From assembly GCF_019145205.1 (NCBI RefSeq), contig NZ_JAHSTT010000006.1, positions 62,001-126,000 of the forward strand: a DNA stretch of 64,000 nucleotides, written 5' to 3'. Position numbers and translations under genes: made by a program. This document shows positions 45,835-54,919 of this stretch, piece after piece (the first letter of the stretch is position 1; each line of letters opens with the position of its first letter). The stretch is from Pseudomonas khavaziana. Its GTDB lineage: Bacteria; Pseudomonadota; Gammaproteobacteria; Pseudomonadales; Pseudomonadaceae. The notes under the pieces are model-generated. The model was not told where the DNA came from and searched no databases. It saw only the letters and a program-made list of their open reading frames with translations.

Positions 45835-47694
45835 TTAGAGCTTCACTACTTGATGCACCTGCTCGGCACAGGCCCGAGCCTCTTCAATCATCTTGCCGAA
45901 CCCATCACTGGCCACTTCCTCATGGGTCAGCCAGCGCTTTTTCTGGCTCAGGCGATAGTGATAGCGCAGCGAACCTTCCTCCAGCTTCCCATCCAGGTCG
46001 AGGTCGTACCATGGCGAGCGGACTTTGCAGCCGGGGACGGCTTTTTCCATCTTCCCGCCTGCCAGGGTATAGGTGTAGTCATAGGTTTCAGGGTTGCCCA
46101 GGTAGAGGTCGGCCTGTTGTCCGTGACGGCGATAGTTGATGTAGCCCTCCCAGCGGTCTTTCAACGACGGGTCGGTGTAGACGTAGTCATTGCCCAGTTT
46201 ATCCAGGGCGCGCTGGTCGTTCATGCGGGCGTTGACGCTGTAACCGTCATGCACCACAAACCCGGTGGGTTCGCGGGTGATCTGGCAGTCGCTGATGTCA
46301 TTGCCGAAGTTGGCGCAGATGTTCTGGTCGGTGGCGGTGGTGCCTTGCTGGCGGTCGGCGACGCTCAATTGCATCAGCCACAGGCGGCTGAAGGTGACGG
46401 TGGCCTTGACGGCGCCATCGCCCTCCTTACCGAACTGCACATGTTTGTCCAGGCGCACCGCGACCTCGGGGCGCTCCAGTGGGATGTGTTCTTCGCGCAC
46501 CTGGCCCTGGGCATCGTTGACCAGTACCCAGCGGTCCTGGATATCCGGCATGGTCTGGCCGGGGGCGAAGACCGGGTTGGTCGGGTCGAGCCACCACACC
46601 TGGCCGTCCACGTCGGCACGCACGATGGCGTGGTTTGGCGCCTGGGGGCCTGGGATCAGCAAGGCGGCTGCCACATCGCCACGGCTCACCCACGCGGTTT
46701 CGGCCTTGATACCACTGGCCTTGAGCATGGCGGTCAGCAGGATTGCCAGGTCTTTGCAGTCGCCGTAACCGTGCTGCTCGATTTCCGCCAGGCTAAATGG
46801 CACGTAGCCACGCTCGGTGGCGCGCCAGTCACCCAGGTAGCGGTAGTGATCATTGATGTGCTGCATCAGCGCAGCCACTTGTTCGGCCGGCGCCAGGCTG
46901 CGTGCGGCGGACACGGCGGCGGCGGCTTGCGCCGGCAGGCTGGCCCCGAGGATCTGGTTGTAGCGCTGTGCAAAACCACCGAAGTAGGCTTGGCGTTCCA
47001 CGGCGCTGCCCACTTCCAGGCGTGGGATTCGCAGCAGTGCGGCGGCGGAAGATTCATTGATGTAGTTGACGTAGATCGGAGCTTTAAGCACCACATCCAG
47101 GGTCTTGCCGTTGCTCGAAGGAGTGACCTTGAAACCGTCGAACATTTCACTGCGCCACTGGATCGGCCGTTCGGCGGTGAAGCGCGCCTTGAAGCGATCG
47201 CGGCGAGCCGCGCCGGGGCCGAACTTGAGCACATAGTGGAACTGGGTCACCAGCGGCTTGGCCGGGTAGTGCTGGCGTATGGTGTAGCGGATCTGCGTGC
47301 CCACCCGCAGGTTGGGGAAGGCCAGCGAGGTTTGCTTGTCACGGCTGAAGCCCTGGTCCGGGTTGGGGGCGGTGCGGGTGTCGATTTGCGTGTCGGCCAG
47401 GGCCACCGGCTTGGCGCCGGGCTGGGTGGACTGCGCGCTGATCACTTTAAAGGTGTCACCTTCGGAGTAATCGAAGTCGATACGCGAAAGCATTTCGCGG
47501 CCGCTGGGCTTGAGGATGGTGTAATGCTCGGTGGTGGTGCAGTCGGTGCTGGCGTCGCGGTTGAAGTGGCAGTGCAGCTCGGTGTCGCTGGCCAGCGGAG
47601 CTTCGGCCATGGGCTGCAGTGCAGCACAAACAGAATGGCTGACCAGCCCCAGGCTGATCGCAATCAAAGGGCGGTGAAACGAAAAACGGTACAT
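45835..47694 (-). CDS. DUF3857/transglutaminase-like exported protein
   Basis: The 619-residue protein has a signal peptide (FHRPLIAISLGLVSHSVCAA). A DUF3857 domain follows (about 40-220). The transglutaminase core has its Cys in EIEQHGYGDCKDLAILLTAM, His in PNHAIVRADVDG and Asp in VWWLDPTNPV. The catalytic triad is complete. A C-terminal beta-rich domain of about 200 residues follows. It is likely periplasmic, and its substrate is unknown. ATG 47694 has GAGG upstream. Confidence 0.88.
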   Translation of the reverse strand: MYRFSFHRPLIAISLGLVSHSVCAALQPMAEAPLASDTELHCHFNRDASTDCTTTEHYTILKPSGREMLSRIDFDYSEGDTFKVISAQSTQPGAKPVALADTQIDTRTAPNPDQGFSRDKQTSLAFPNLRVGTQIRYTIRQHYPAKPLVTQFHYVLKFGPGAARRDRFKARFTAERPIQWRSEMFDGFKVTPSSNGKTLDVVLKAPIYVNYINESSAAALLRIPRLEVGSAVERQAYFGGFAQRYNQILGASLPAQAAAAVSAARSLAPAEQVAALMQHINDHYRYLGDWRATERGYVPFSLAEIEQHGYGDCKDLAILLTAMLKASGIKAETAWVSRGDVAAALLIPGPQAPNHAIVRADVDGQVWWLDPTNPVFAPGQTMPDIQDRWVLVNDAQGQVREEHIPLERPEVAVRLDKHVQFGKEGDGAVKATVTFSRLWLMQLSVADRQQGTTATDQNICANFGNDISDCQITREPTGFVVHDGYSVNARMNDQRALDKLGNDYVYTDPSLKDRWEGYINYRRHGQQADLYLGNPETYDYTYTLAGGKMEKAVPGCKVRSPWYDLDLDGKLEEGSLRYHYRLSQKKRWLTHEEVASDGFGKMIEEARACAEQVHQVVKL

Positions 47695-47841
47695 GGGCGC
47701 CTCGGGTGACACATTGAAACAACTACCCTGCGGGTAGCGAGAAGGCGCCGGATGATAATGGGTCTCAAAGACGAAAGCCAGGATTGTTCGACAATTTATC
47801 CGGCTGAAAGGCCCGTGCTAGAGCCTTTTGTTTGATTCAGG

Positions 47842-48942
47842 TCAAGGTTTTAACAGTTCAAATTCCGCGCTGGCGAGGCGCTCGCCGTTGATCAGCACAT
47901 GCACCCGGTGCGTGCCGGGATAGTGCTTGCGCGTGGTCAATTCGCGGATGTGCTGCTCGCGGTTGATACGCTGCCGTGCGCCTGCGCCCAGGGTAAAGGC
48001 TTTGAGCTTGAATACTTTGGACGCGCTATGGCCGGCGCTCTTTATGTAATCGATGGCGTAGTCCACCACCAGTTTTTGCGCTTGGGGAGCGGTGGATGTC
48101 AGGTTGAACGACAGGTTGATGCGCTCGCCCAGGCGAATCGCCGCCGGGGTGACGCTCAACTGGTCAATGGTCACCTCGGCCTTGGCCCCGGCGCCCATGA
48201 TCGTCAGTGCGCGGGTGTTGCCTTGCTTGATCAGGCTGCGTAACGCATGGCGGGCGATCCAGGCGCTGTGCGGGTTATCCAGGTGCCAGCCTTCGATCAG
48301 GCTGAGCACCCACTCCGGGTGGTCCTTGGTGATGTCGTTGAGATGGTTGGCCACCGACTTGCGTACATAGAGGCTGCTGTCGGCCTTGAGGTTATCCAGG
48401 ATCGACGCGCACAGCTCGGGACTGGCTTGCACGTTGGCCAGGCGAAATGACCAGGGCAGGCGAGGGCGTGAGCCTTCGCTGGCCAGGCGGCGTACGTGTT
48501 CGTTGGCATCCAGCGACCATTGTTGCATCACCGCCAAGGTAGGCTCGAAGTCGTGCAGCAAGAAATGACGAATGGCGAACTCGGCCGAGCCAAAGGTGGT
48601 GAAAAATTTCAACGCGGCCATGGAGCGCTTGAAATCACCCAGGCCATAGCTCGCCACGTAATGCGGCAAAAACAGACTGACAAAGCCGCTGTTGATGCGC
48701 GGCGCCAAGGCGTAAAGGTGCTTGAGGGTTTGCGCGTAATCCAGCGGGATGACCGCGTGCAGGCTCTCGCTGACCCGCGCCATGCGTTGCATCACCGACA
48801 GCTCGGCCAGCCCGGCTGTGGCGTGCGTGAGAAAGCCCCTGGCATCGAATGCCGGGTACACCGCGCTCATCTCGGTGGCGATGTGTTGCAGGCGTTCGAC
48901 GTTGAAGAGTTCCTTGAGGGCCGGGGCGCTTTGGTCGGTCAT
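47842..48942 (-). CDS. AlkC-like DNA alkylation repair protein
   Basis: The 366-residue protein resembles the AlkC branch of HEAT-like DNA glycosylases: ELFNVERLQHIATEMSAVYP at the start, LGDFKRSMAALKFFTTFGSA, EGSRPRLPWSFRLANVQASP and LYVRKSVANHLNDITKDHPE. An Ig-like C-terminal domain (about 265-366) is present, a feature of some AlkC proteins. It should excise 3-methyladenine-type lesions. GGAAG before ATG 48942 supports that start over 48954. Confidence 0.9.
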   Translation of the reverse strand: MTDQSAPALKELFNVERLQHIATEMSAVYPAFDARGFLTHATAGLAELSVMQRMARVSESLHAVIPLDYAQTLKHLYALAPRINSGFVSLFLPHYVASYGLGDFKRSMAALKFFTTFGSAEFAIRHFLLHDFEPTLAVMQQWSLDANEHVRRLASEGSRPRLPWSFRLANVQASPELCASILDNLKADSSLYVRKSVANHLNDITKDHPEWVLSLIEGWHLDNPHSAWIARHALRSLIKQGNTRALTIMGAGAKAEVTIDQLSVTPAAIRLGERINLSFNLTSTAPQAQKLVVDYAIDYIKSAGHSASKVFKLKAFTLGAGARQRINREQHIRELTTRKHYPGTHRVHVLINGERLASAEFELLKP

Positions 48943-48963
48943 CGGTGCTTCCATGGGGTTGAG

Positions 48964-50310
48964 TCAAAGAAACCAGCGGTATTCCCGCGCATTAATTTCC
49001 TGCTGAAAAGCCAGGTGATCCTGGCGTTTGTTTTCGCAATATACATCGACAAATTCCGCACCCAGCTTATCGCGCACTATCGGTTGCTGTTGCATGGCGC
49101 GTACGGCGTCGAGCATTTCCACCGGGAAGTCGGCGCCGCTGCTGCGGTCCTCGTTCAGCGGTGCGATGGGTTCACGCTTGGCTTCGAGCCCGTGCTCGAG
49201 CCCCGCCAGGATCGCCGCCAGTACCAGGTACGGGTTGGCATCGGCGCTGGCCAGGCGGTGTTCGATGCGCAGGTTGCGCGGGTCGGACTCGGGGATGCGC
49301 ACGCAGGCGTCACGGTCTTCAAAGCCCCAGCTGGCACGTGTCGCGGCGTTGACGGTGCCACCCAGGCGGCGGAAGGCGTTGTGGTTGGGCGAGAAGATTG
49401 GCATGCAGTGGGGCAGCAACTCCAGGCAACCGGCCACCGCATGGCGCAACGCCTGCTGCTGATGGGCCGCAAGCAGGTTATTACCCGCAGCGTCGTAGAG
49501 GCTGACATGCACATGCATGCCGCTGCCGGGAAATTGCATGTAGGGTTTGGCCATGAAGCTGGCGCGATAACCGTGCTTGAGGGCTACGCCACGGGTGCTG
49601 CGGCAGAACAGGGCGGCCCAGTCGGCGGCGCGCAGGCCATCGTCGCAGTGGCCGAAATTGATTTCGAACTGGCCAGGGCCGATTTCCGCGGTGATCACCG
49701 TGATGTCGATGCCCTGGGCCTTGGCGGTCTGCGCCATGTCGTCCAGCACTTCGCTGAAACGCGAGAGCCGTTCGATATGCAGGTTGGGCTGGTCATCGGC
49801 GTCATCGCTCAGCGGGTCACGGGCAAATTGCGGCAGGCCGTTGTCGAGCTTTTTATCGAACAGGTAGAACTCCAGTTCAAACGCCACCACCGGGTGAATG
49901 CCCTTGTGCTGCAAGCGTTCCAATACCTTGGCCAGAACTTCGCGGGGTTCGAATTCAATCGGTGCCTCGGTGCCGTCCGAGGTGATGAGCATTTGCCCCA
50001 GCGGCTGCGCTTCCCAGCTCACCGGCTTGAGCGTGCCGGGCACCAGTCGCCGATTGGCGTCCGGGTCGCCGTCGTTGAAGCAGTAGTCGCCAATCTTGAA
50101 CAACCCACCCTGGGCCCCCAGCAACACGGCGTTCTGCGGCAACTTCAATGGGCTGCCGGCGGCGACTTTCTCAAGCATCTCCACCGGGTAGCGCTTGCCG
50201 TAGAAATGCCCGGGGATGTCCAGGGCAATGAGGTCGACATAGCGCACGTCGGGGTGGTTCTGGCGAAAGCTCCGTACTTCGGCCAGCAACGTGGAGGAAT
50301 GGCTTTTCAC
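48964..50310 (-). CDS. glutamine synthetase-family gamma-glutamyl ligase (PuuA-like)
   Basis: The 448-residue protein lacks the first beta-grasp signature of GlnA but has the catalytic core: VVAFELEFYLFDKK, ITAEIGPGQFEINF, SGMHVHVSLYDAAGNN and RIEHRLASADANPYLVLAAI. It belongs to the PuuA/SpuI group that joins glutamate to polyamines or other amines. The GTG start at 50310 is chosen because AGGAG lies eight bases upstream; the longer frame has a poor N-terminus. It sits 11 bases after its putative XRE-cupin regulator. Confidence 0.88.
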   Translation of the reverse strand: MKSHSSTLLAEVRSFRQNHPDVRYVDLIALDIPGHFYGKRYPVEMLEKVAAGSPLKLPQNAVLLGAQGGLFKIGDYCFNDGDPDANRRLVPGTLKPVSWEAQPLGQMLITSDGTEAPIEFEPREVLAKVLERLQHKGIHPVVAFELEFYLFDKKLDNGLPQFARDPLSDDADDQPNLHIERLSRFSEVLDDMAQTAKAQGIDITVITAEIGPGQFEINFGHCDDGLRAADWAALFCRSTRGVALKHGYRASFMAKPYMQFPGSGMHVHVSLYDAAGNNLLAAHQQQALRHAVAGCLELLPHCMPIFSPNHNAFRRLGGTVNAATRASWGFEDRDACVRIPESDPRNLRIEHRLASADANPYLVLAAILAGLEHGLEAKREPIAPLNEDRSSGADFPVEMLDAVRAMQQQPIVRDKLGAEFVDVYCENKRQDHLAFQQEINAREYRWFL

Positions 50311-50321
50311 GGGTGCAGCTC

Positions 50322-50879
50322 CTAGTTGTAGACCCACAGGATGCGGGCGGGCAGGTCGGTCAGGTTGGCGTAGCGACAGTGGGCGAAACTGGCCAGGTGG
50401 AAGCTGTCGCCGGGGCCGAGGGTGACCGGGTCGGCCGCATCGTTCACCCACAGGGTCAACTCGCCCTCCAGCACAAAGCCGGCCTGTTCGGCGCGGTCGC
50501 TCATGCTTTGTTCGCCGCTGTTGGCGCCGGGGGCCAGCAGGCTATCGAGCATGGAAAACGCGCCGTTCATGCTCGGCGACACCAGGATGTCGGTGATGCC
50601 GTTGGCGTAATACACCGTGCGCCGCTCGTTAGGGCGGGTGACCCAGTCCACGGCCTTGGGTTTAGGCAGGCTGTAGAAATAGGTGGTGGGCACATCGAGG
50701 GCGTGGCTGATGGCGGTCAGGTCGGCCACGGTTGGGCGCGACAAGCCGCGTTCGACCTGGGACAGGAAACCCACCGACCGCTCGATTTTTCGCGCGAGTT
50801 GGGCCAGGGTGAGCTTCTTGTGCTTGCGCAGATCGTGGATCAGCGCTGCGAGGGCGGCGAGTTCTTCTTGTGGAGTCAT
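50322..50879 (-). CDS. XRE-family regulator with cupin domain (PuuR-like)
   Basis: This 185-residue regulator has an N-terminal helix-turn-helix (TLAQLARKIERSVGFLSQVE, GLSRPTVADL) and a C-terminal cupin (FVLEGELTLWVNDAADPVTL, then GPGDSFHLASFAHCRY). PuuR-like proteins repress polyamine catabolism genes. It is co-transcribed with the ligase gene. ATG 50879 is used; ATG 50903 is in frame. A palindrome spans both starts, pointing to autoregulation. Confidence 0.88.
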   Translation of the reverse strand: MTPQEELAALAALIHDLRKHKKLTLAQLARKIERSVGFLSQVERGLSRPTVADLTAISHALDVPTTYFYSLPKPKAVDWVTRPNERRTVYYANGITDILVSPSMNGAFSMLDSLLAPGANSGEQSMSDRAEQAGFVLEGELTLWVNDAADPVTLGPGDSFHLASFAHCRYANLTDLPARILWVYN

Positions 50880-50927
50880 GAAATTTGTATCGGATAATTT
50901 CATGAAAAATTACAGGATTAATTTCAT
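50878..50927. promoter_or_regulatory. candidate operator of the XRE-cupin regulator
   Basis: An inverted repeat ATGAAATT-N10-AATTTCAT spans 50878-50903, with a third half site AATTTCAT at 50920-50927. It lies in the 60-base gap between the divergent XRE-cupin and NTF2-like genes, so one regulator could control both. Confidence 0.6.
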
Positions 50928-50939
50928 GGAGGCAATGGG

Positions 50940-51284
50940 ATGGAACTTGAGGCGCATTTCTTCGCGCTCGAACAGGAGCTTCAGGGGGGCGCGACCCGCT
51001 CTAACGCCAACCGGCTGGCGCAACTGCTGGCAGATGATTTCGTGGAGTTTGGTGCCAGTGGCAATGTATGGGGCAGTAAGGCCCAGGTGATTGCCGGGCT
51101 GCAAGATGAGGTGTTTTTACCGCGGCGCATGTCCGGGTTTGCGGTGAAAAAACTGAGTGACGGCGTTGCGCTGGTGACCTATCGCGGTCATCGGCAAGAC
51201 GTGGGCGATTCATTGCGCAGTTCGGTGTGGCGCGAAGAGCACGGGCAGTGGCGGATGGTGTTTCACCAAGGCACACCCGCTTAG
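50940..51284 (+). CDS. NTF2-like (DUF4440/SnoaL-type) small protein
   Basis: The 114-residue protein fits the NTF2-like fold: an N-terminal helix, LLADDFVEFGASGNVWGSKAQV, then a beta-sheet ending SSVWREEHGQWRMVFHQGTP. Such proteins act as small isomerases, hydrolases or binding proteins; function here is unknown. GGAGG precedes the ATG. It is divergent from the PuuR-like gene and shares its control region. Confidence 0.82.
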   Translation: MELEAHFFALEQELQGGATRSNANRLAQLLADDFVEFGASGNVWGSKAQVIAGLQDEVFLPRRMSGFAVKKLSDGVALVTYRGHRQDVGDSLRSSVWREEHGQWRMVFHQGTPA

Positions 51285-51427
51285 TCGCTGGCGCGAGATA
51301 AGTCAAACAGCTCTAATGGCGCTATAGTGACAAGAGCGTTTTTTTACTAGATTTCTACACACATCATGCTTTCCAACGCAGTCGGGTCCGCAGTAATGCC
51401 CAGTCACCAAGATAGAGGCTTATTGCT

Positions 51428-52438
51428 ATGGAGCAATTTTCTGCTGGCCAGACTTCGGTTATTTCGCCCTTTATTGTGCGTACGCTTCGTTGTCCTACCC
51501 CCACGCGTATAGATGATGCATTGGGGCGAGAGGTCAACAATCGGTTGATGAGATGGATCAAGCGTATTGGCATCTTCGCTGGAAAACTGGACAAGATCCG
51601 AGCTTCGGATTTTGGTCGCTACGCAATGTTGTGCCATGTAGACACCGACGATCCTGACCGCCTCCTGCTGCAAGCACAGTGCCTGGCGGCCTTGTTTGCT
51701 GTTGATGACCATTATTGCGATGACCGTTCATTGGGCTGCGATCCCAGGCACGTTGCCCCCCGTTTATCATTCGCGATTGCCGCGATGGATCCCTCTTACC
51801 TGCCTAAACCCTTTGATGCCCAATTGGAGAGCCAGCTCAACGCTGATCCGGTTCTGGTGGGGCTGAGTGCCTACATGAGGCGAGTCAGCAAGTTTTGTAC
51901 CCCCTCCCAGGTTGCCCGGGTTCGCCAGGTCAGCATCGCGATGTTTGTCGCCATGGCCGCCGAAGGCGCGTGGCGTGTGTATGGTACGCGGCCGACCGTG
52001 GCTGAATACCTTGGCAGCCGACAAGTGAACAGTTTCTGGCCATGCCTGGTCTTGATCGACCCCATCGGCGGTTACGAAGTACCGGCCAATGTGTATTCCC
52101 AGCCGGACGTACACCGAGTCACTGCCTTGGGGGCCCTGGCGACCACGCTGGTCAACGATATGTACTCTGCCTACAAGGAGCATTTGAATGAGGTGGGTAC
52201 GTTTAAGTTGCCGTATTTGTTAGCGTCACTGCACCAGTGCTCCCTTCAACAAGCAATAGACATGATTGCCGATATTCATGACGACGTAATGCTCCAGTAC
52301 GAACAGGCGGAGCATGCTTTGCTGGTTGGGGCGACCCCGCTGTTGCAAAGCTATCTTGCAGGACTTAAGGCATGGATTGCGGGGAATCTGGAATGGCACA
52401 AACACAGTGCTCGTTACCGGGCTGACTTTACGCGGTGA
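51428..52438 (+). CDS. class I terpene synthase, 2-methylisoborneol/2-methylenebornane synthase-like
   Basis: The 336-residue protein has both Mg2+-binding motifs of bacterial terpene cyclases: an aspartate-rich VDDHYCDD at 93-99 and a perfect NSE triad NDMYSAYKE at 243-251, with a C-terminal RY pair. Flanking blocks (RPTVAEYLGSRQVNSFWPCL, VLIDPIGGYEVPANVY) are close to 2-methylisoborneol-type synthases, known also from Pseudomonas. Those use methylated geranyl diphosphate made by an adjacent methyltransferase; none is next to this gene. The N-terminal Pro-rich leader of the actinobacterial enzymes is missing. The product is unknown. G+C is lower than in neighbours. Confidence 0.88.
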   Translation: MEQFSAGQTSVISPFIVRTLRCPTPTRIDDALGREVNNRLMRWIKRIGIFAGKLDKIRASDFGRYAMLCHVDTDDPDRLLLQAQCLAALFAVDDHYCDDRSLGCDPRHVAPRLSFAIAAMDPSYLPKPFDAQLESQLNADPVLVGLSAYMRRVSKFCTPSQVARVRQVSIAMFVAMAAEGAWRVYGTRPTVAEYLGSRQVNSFWPCLVLIDPIGGYEVPANVYSQPDVHRVTALGALATTLVNDMYSAYKEHLNEVGTFKLPYLLASLHQCSLQQAIDMIADIHDDVMLQYEQAEHALLVGATPLLQSYLAGLKAWIAGNLEWHKHSARYRADFTR

Positions 52439-52497
52439 ATGATTGCACGCCGCCGCGGTCGGACATTGGGTACGCACCATTAATTGAAGGAGCACCC

Positions 52498-52806
52498 ATG
52501 AAGTCTAAAACCCTAGCCGCTTGCCTGCTGATCACCGCCGGCCTGTCCACTGCCAGCTTTGTCGTGCAGGCCGGTGATACCCCTCAGGAAACCGTGCAAC
52601 CTTCAAATATCAATGCCCGGGACCTGAAAGAAGGTGATCGCGCCCCGGATATGCTGATGCGCAAGGAGTCGGCGGTCAGTGACTGGAAAAAACGCGGCCT
52701 CAAACAGCCAGAGGAAGACAGCCAATGGGCGCGGGTGGGCGACAAGTTCGTGCTGCTCAAGACCACTAACGGCACGATCCTTGAGATCACCCCGGTGAAG
52801 AAATAA
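52498..52806 (+). CDS. RcnB family periplasmic protein
   Basis: The 102-residue exported protein has a signal peptide (MKSKTLAACLLITAGLSTAS, cleavage near VQA-GD). The mature part has EGDRAPDMLMRKESAVSDWK and QWARVGDKFVLLKTTNGTIL, the RcnB-like repeat pattern. E. coli RcnB tunes nickel/cobalt efflux by RcnA. No efflux gene is adjacent, so the role here is uncertain. GGAG precedes the ATG. Confidence 0.85.
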   Translation: MKSKTLAACLLITAGLSTASFVVQAGDTPQETVQPSNINARDLKEGDRAPDMLMRKESAVSDWKKRGLKQPEEDSQWARVGDKFVLLKTTNGTILEITPVKK

Positions 52807-52817
52807 TCCACCACCAC

Positions 52818-52845
52818 CACCTGCTGCTTTGCAGGTGTTCTATTT
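52818..52845 (+). terminator. terminator after the RcnB-like gene
   Basis: The stem CACCTGC/GCAGGTG (6-base loop) is followed by TTCTATTT. It also lies at the end of the convergent DUF1652 gene. Confidence 0.75.
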
Positions 52846-53117
52846 CATTGCCGCGTCGATGAAGGCAAATCATCGAGGGTGAGCTTGCCGACGTTGTTGC
52901 TCTGCAGCTCGTAACGCAGCTCATCCACCATCTTTTCCACTTCTTGTGGGGTCTGCAGGCGGTTAGTGCTGATGCCGGTGACCACCAGGTCGACCCGGCC
53001 GGTCTCGGCGTCGTAGACCTTGAGGGTCAATGACGCATCCCGGCACAAGGTGAATTCGCACGTCAGCGGTGACAGGCCTTCTTCGATGCAGTTACGCAGT
53101 TGGGAGAGGGTAAACAT
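52845..53117 (-). CDS. DUF1652 domain protein
   Basis: The 90-residue protein matches DUF1652: MFTLSQLRNCIEEGLSPLTC, SLTLKVYDAETGRVDLVVTG and a C-terminal helix EVEKMVDELRYELQS. The family is common in Pseudomonas and uncharacterised. AAGGAA before ATG 53117 fixes the start. It is co-directional with, and about 100 bases downstream of, the PAS-LuxR gene. Confidence 0.9.
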   Translation of the reverse strand: MFTLSQLRNCIEEGLSPLTCEFTLCRDASLTLKVYDAETGRVDLVVTGISTNRLQTPQEVEKMVDELRYELQSNNVGKLTLDDLPSSTRQ

Positions 53118-53219
53118 GCGGGTTCCTTCAAGGCAAAAGTACGATCCCTTGAAGGTTATTGATTGCACCCCCGCCCAATAAGGCGAATTCGCACTAGCTG
53201 GACTAGTGCATTTGTATGT

Positions 53220-54716
53220 TCAGCGCTTGTTTTTAACCCGCAATTCTCCGGCAAACAGCCCGCGTTCGCGGGCCCATACGATGGCCGCACTGCGGCTGTG
53301 CACCCCCAGCTTTGAATACACCGTGGCTACATGGTTACGCACGGTGTTGGGTGCCAGTTTCAGGCGCGAGGCGATTTCCTTGTCGGCCAGACCCTCGCAG
53401 ATCAGGCCCAGCACATCACGCTCCCGGGCGGTCAGGTCGGTGAAGGCCACATTGGACAGGTTAGGGCTATTGACGCTTTTGGCGTTGGCCAGCTTTTCGA
53501 TCAGGGTCTGGCTGAACCACGACGCGTCCTGCATCACTTCCTCAATGGCCGCCACCAGTTCAAGCTCCGAGCGTTTGCGTTCGGTGATGTTCATCAGCAC
53601 CATCAGGTAGCAGGGGATGTCCTGAATGATCACGGTATCGGCGGACACCACGCAATCGATCACCTCGTTGCCTTTCTTGCGCACCTTGAGGTCCTGGCCG
53701 TCGAGGTTGCCGGCTTTCTCCAGTGTGGCAAACAGTTGCGCACCGGCCTGGGAGCTGTCGATAAAGTTGATTTCTTCGATGGATTTACCGATCAGTTCCT
53801 CACTGATATAACCGGTGATCGTCATGAAGGCTTCGTTGATATCCACTACCTGGCGGTTGACGGCGCTGCACATCAGGGTCGGCACTGGCGTCAGGCGGAA
53901 GGATTTGGCGAAGCGCTCTTCACTCTGGCGCAGGGCAATTTCCGCTTTGCGCCTAGGCTCCAGGTCGGTGAAGGAAAACAGCATGCAGTCTTCCTCGTTC
54001 ATGTCCAAAGGCTGGCCGGCCACGATCACCAGTTTACTGCCGCCTTCGGGCAGTCGCAGCTCGGCCTGCATCTGCGGGATGGTCGCGCCTTCGCTTAGGC
54101 GCTCGATGGCCAGGTCCTTGCGCTCGGCCTGTTCCAGCACATCCAGTTCATACACGGATTTGCCGATGACCTGGTCGCGGTTGTAGCCGGTCATCTCCAG
54201 GAAGCCCTGGTTGACCTTGATATAGCGCAAGTCGCTGAGGCGACAGATCACTGCGGGCGCCGGGTTGGCGTTGAAGGTTTTTTCAAAGCGTTGCTCGGCA
54301 CTGGCCCACTCAGTGGCGTCGCTGAGGATCAACACCAGCAGCTCCGGCTCGCCCTTGGCGTCAGTCAACACCAGGCTGCGCAAACGGTGTACCCAGTAAC
54401 GACTTTCATCGGCGGCGGGGGTGACCTCCACCACCACATCGCTGAACTCTTCACCGGCCGCTACGCGGCTCAAGGGGTAGCTGTCCAGCTGCAACGGATG
54501 ATTATTGCGATAGCGCAAGGCGAAACGCTTGGCGTACGCCTCGGTGTTGGCGCCGAGCTCCTCGACTTCGCTGACGCCATGCATGGCCAGCGCGGCTTCA
54601 TTGGCCCAGAGGATGGTCTGGTCGACCTCGGCCAGAATCACGCCGTCGGACAGCCCGGAGATGATCTGCTGCAATTGACGGCGGTTGGTTTCTTTGGCGA
54701 GAACATCCTGGGTCAT
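53220..54716 (-). CDS. LuxR-family regulator with three PAS domains
   Basis: The 498-residue protein has three successive PAS domains: at about 14-130 (SDGVILAEVDQTILWANEAA), 140-255 (PAPAVICRLSDLRYIKVNQG) and 265-385 (PVPTLMCSAVNRQVVDINEA). A short helix leads to a C-terminal LuxR helix-turn-helix (LTARERDVLGLICEGLADKE, then IASRLKLAPNTVRNHVATVY). There is no receiver or kinase domain and no membrane segment, so it should sense a cytoplasmic ligand or redox state directly. The divergent membrane-protein gene is a possible target. Confidence 0.92.
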   Translation of the reverse strand: MTQDVLAKETNRRQLQQIISGLSDGVILAEVDQTILWANEAALAMHGVSEVEELGANTEAYAKRFALRYRNNHPLQLDSYPLSRVAAGEEFSDVVVEVTPAADESRYWVHRLRSLVLTDAKGEPELLVLILSDATEWASAEQRFEKTFNANPAPAVICRLSDLRYIKVNQGFLEMTGYNRDQVIGKSVYELDVLEQAERKDLAIERLSEGATIPQMQAELRLPEGGSKLVIVAGQPLDMNEEDCMLFSFTDLEPRRKAEIALRQSEERFAKSFRLTPVPTLMCSAVNRQVVDINEAFMTITGYISEELIGKSIEEINFIDSSQAGAQLFATLEKAGNLDGQDLKVRKKGNEVIDCVVSADTVIIQDIPCYLMVLMNITERKRSELELVAAIEEVMQDASWFSQTLIEKLANAKSVNSPNLSNVAFTDLTARERDVLGLICEGLADKEIASRLKLAPNTVRNHVATVYSKLGVHSRSAAIVWARERGLFAGELRVKNKR

Positions 54717-54919
54717 AACTTCTCCGTGAGGGCGTGTCTAGGGCGCATGGGACTACGACATCCCGGCTTCAGGATAGTGCAGAGCAATTAACCCAGGGGC
54801 AGTGCGAATGCACCAGCTGGCGTGGTGCATATGGGCCACGACTGAACGTATGTCGTTTCGCCACACTCCCACTCAACAAGGCGCCTTGCCTTGCTCCTGA
54901 AATTGAAAAGGACCTTTGT

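Noticed and set aside
45787..47709. 640-codon plus-strand frame opposite the DUF3857 gene
   Set aside because: The reverse strand encodes a complete transglutaminase-like protein with signal peptide and triad; the plus frame is His/Gly-rich with no family features.
48496..50325. 609-codon plus-strand frame across AlkC and the PuuA-like gene
   Set aside because: It runs antisense to two recognisable enzymes and is a high-G+C shadow.
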